Assembly (NCBI GenBank): GCA_020056225.1
Contig: JAGVIE010000011.1
Span: 1 to 44,565, forward strand
Direction of reading: 5' to 3'
Origin: Bacteroidota bacterium
Lineage (GTDB): Bacteria; Bacteroidota; Ignavibacteria; UBA10030; SZUA-254
Length of the DNA: 44,565 nt
Positions 44,349 through 44,565 of the stretch are shown one piece after another. The notes beneath the pieces are model-generated. The model worked only from the letters and a program-made list of their open reading frames with translations, made no database searches and was not told the DNA's origin. The stretch's first letter is position 1. Every line of letters begins with the position of its first letter. The position numbers and the translations under genes were made by a program.

Positions 44349-44476
44349 CTAAGAGTGCAATTTTCTCAATACAACACTGTGGTTTCTCTTAATTTCGGGA
44401 GATGTAATTACTTCGAATCCAATACGTTTTGCTATTGCCAGTGTTTGATTGAACTCGTCCAGCGTAACATTGATCT
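44349..44476 (-). pseudogene. C-terminal remnant of an unidentified gene cut by the IS3 element
   Basis: On the minus strand about 40 codons are open up to a TAG at 44349: INVTLDEFNQTLAIAKRIG, then EVITSPEIKRNHSVVLRKL. The sequence reads like a real protein end but I cannot name its family. It has no start and its 5' side is replaced by the IS3-type end at 44477. Confidence 0.5.
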
Positions 44477-44565
44477 TGTCCCGATTTTCTGGACAACAAG
44501 TTAAGACAAAAAATTATTTAATTCAAATTGCACCGGTGATTGATAACCGATAGCAGAATGTCTCC
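44477..44565 (-). mobile_element. IS3-family insertion sequence, 3' end only (cut by window edge)
   Basis: The right part contains the end of an IS3-type transposase (stop 44501). Outside it, TGTCCCGATTTTCTGGAC (44477-44494), starting with the TG expected of IS3-family ends, is taken as the terminal inverted repeat. The other end is outside the window, so the repeat cannot be confirmed. Confidence 0.75.
44501..44565 (-). CDS. IS3-family transposase OrfB, last 21 codons (partial)
   Basis: Reading from the window edge gives RHSAIGYQSPVQFELNNFLS then TAA. The RHSAxGYxSPxxFE motif is the conserved C-terminal signature of the DDE transposase (OrfB) of the IS3 family, including IS150 and IS3 groups. 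The rest of the enzyme lies beyond the window. Confidence 0.85.
   Translation of the reverse strand, partial: RHSAIGYQSPVQFELNNFLS

Overview
The window looks like a chromosomal contig around the replication origin of a Bacteroidota/Chlorobiota-group bacterium, most likely an Ignavibacteria- or Kryptonia-like lineage. The evidence is a type IX secretion C-terminal sorting domain of the 'NYPNPFNPST' type, multihaem c-type cytochromes, weak or absent Shine-Dalgarno sites before many genes, and an AT-rich origin. This placement is inference from protein style; there is no rRNA gene in the window. Both ends are cut inside insertion sequences: an IS110-type element at the left edge and an IS3-type element at the right edge. 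That is typical of an assembly breaking at repeats.

Left arm (1-3236, minus strand) is a decaying RHS/polymorphic-toxin locus directly behind priA. It holds a 5'-truncated RHS core ending in a toxin tail with a DUF4279 (probable immunity) gene, then an orphan RHS tip with a different, papain-like toxin tail and its own membrane-anchored partner, then a third RHS scrap cut by the IS110 element. Next come priA, a DUF971 gene, a membrane protein with a histidine-free kinase-dimerisation-like helix pair, a PilB/GspE-type ATPase with a structured RNA candidate in its 3' UTR, adenosine deaminase, and a frameshifted receiver/histidine-kinase hybrid.

The origin block (11833-28191) is arranged outward from dnaA. 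On the minus strand run dnaA-dnaN-recF-DUF721(dciA-like)-gyrB-gyrA. On the plus strand run rpmH-rnpA-yidD-yidC, mnmE, mnmG and rsmG. AT-rich gaps on both sides of dnaA carry DnaA-box-like nonamers, and an identical 15-mer flanks dnaA on each side. A near-perfect parS site lies between mnmE and mnmG, and a weaker one between mnmG and rsmG, but parA/parB do not follow. murQ and a DUF2461 gene continue the plus-strand series; an aminotransferase and typA lie on the minus strand.

The right-hand part (33282-44565) is accessory. A Spy/CpxP-like metal- or stress-type periplasmic protein is followed by a three-gene extracellular electron-transfer-like cluster: a tetrahaem cytochrome, an NHL-repeat protein with a T9SS sorting tail, and an 801-residue cytochrome with 15 CXXCH motifs and an inserted proprotein-convertase P-domain. 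After an NmrA-type reductase comes a graveyard of defence genes: a frameshifted AbrB-type antitoxin, intact vsr, a fragment of an NgoFVII-type restriction enzyme, a DUF3883-type nuclease, and a cytosine methyltransferase truncated after motif I. Then follow an ABC-2 transporter pair, a RelE/Phd toxin-antitoxin pair, a truncated unidentified gene and the IS3 end. I saw no tRNA, rRNA or CRISPR array.
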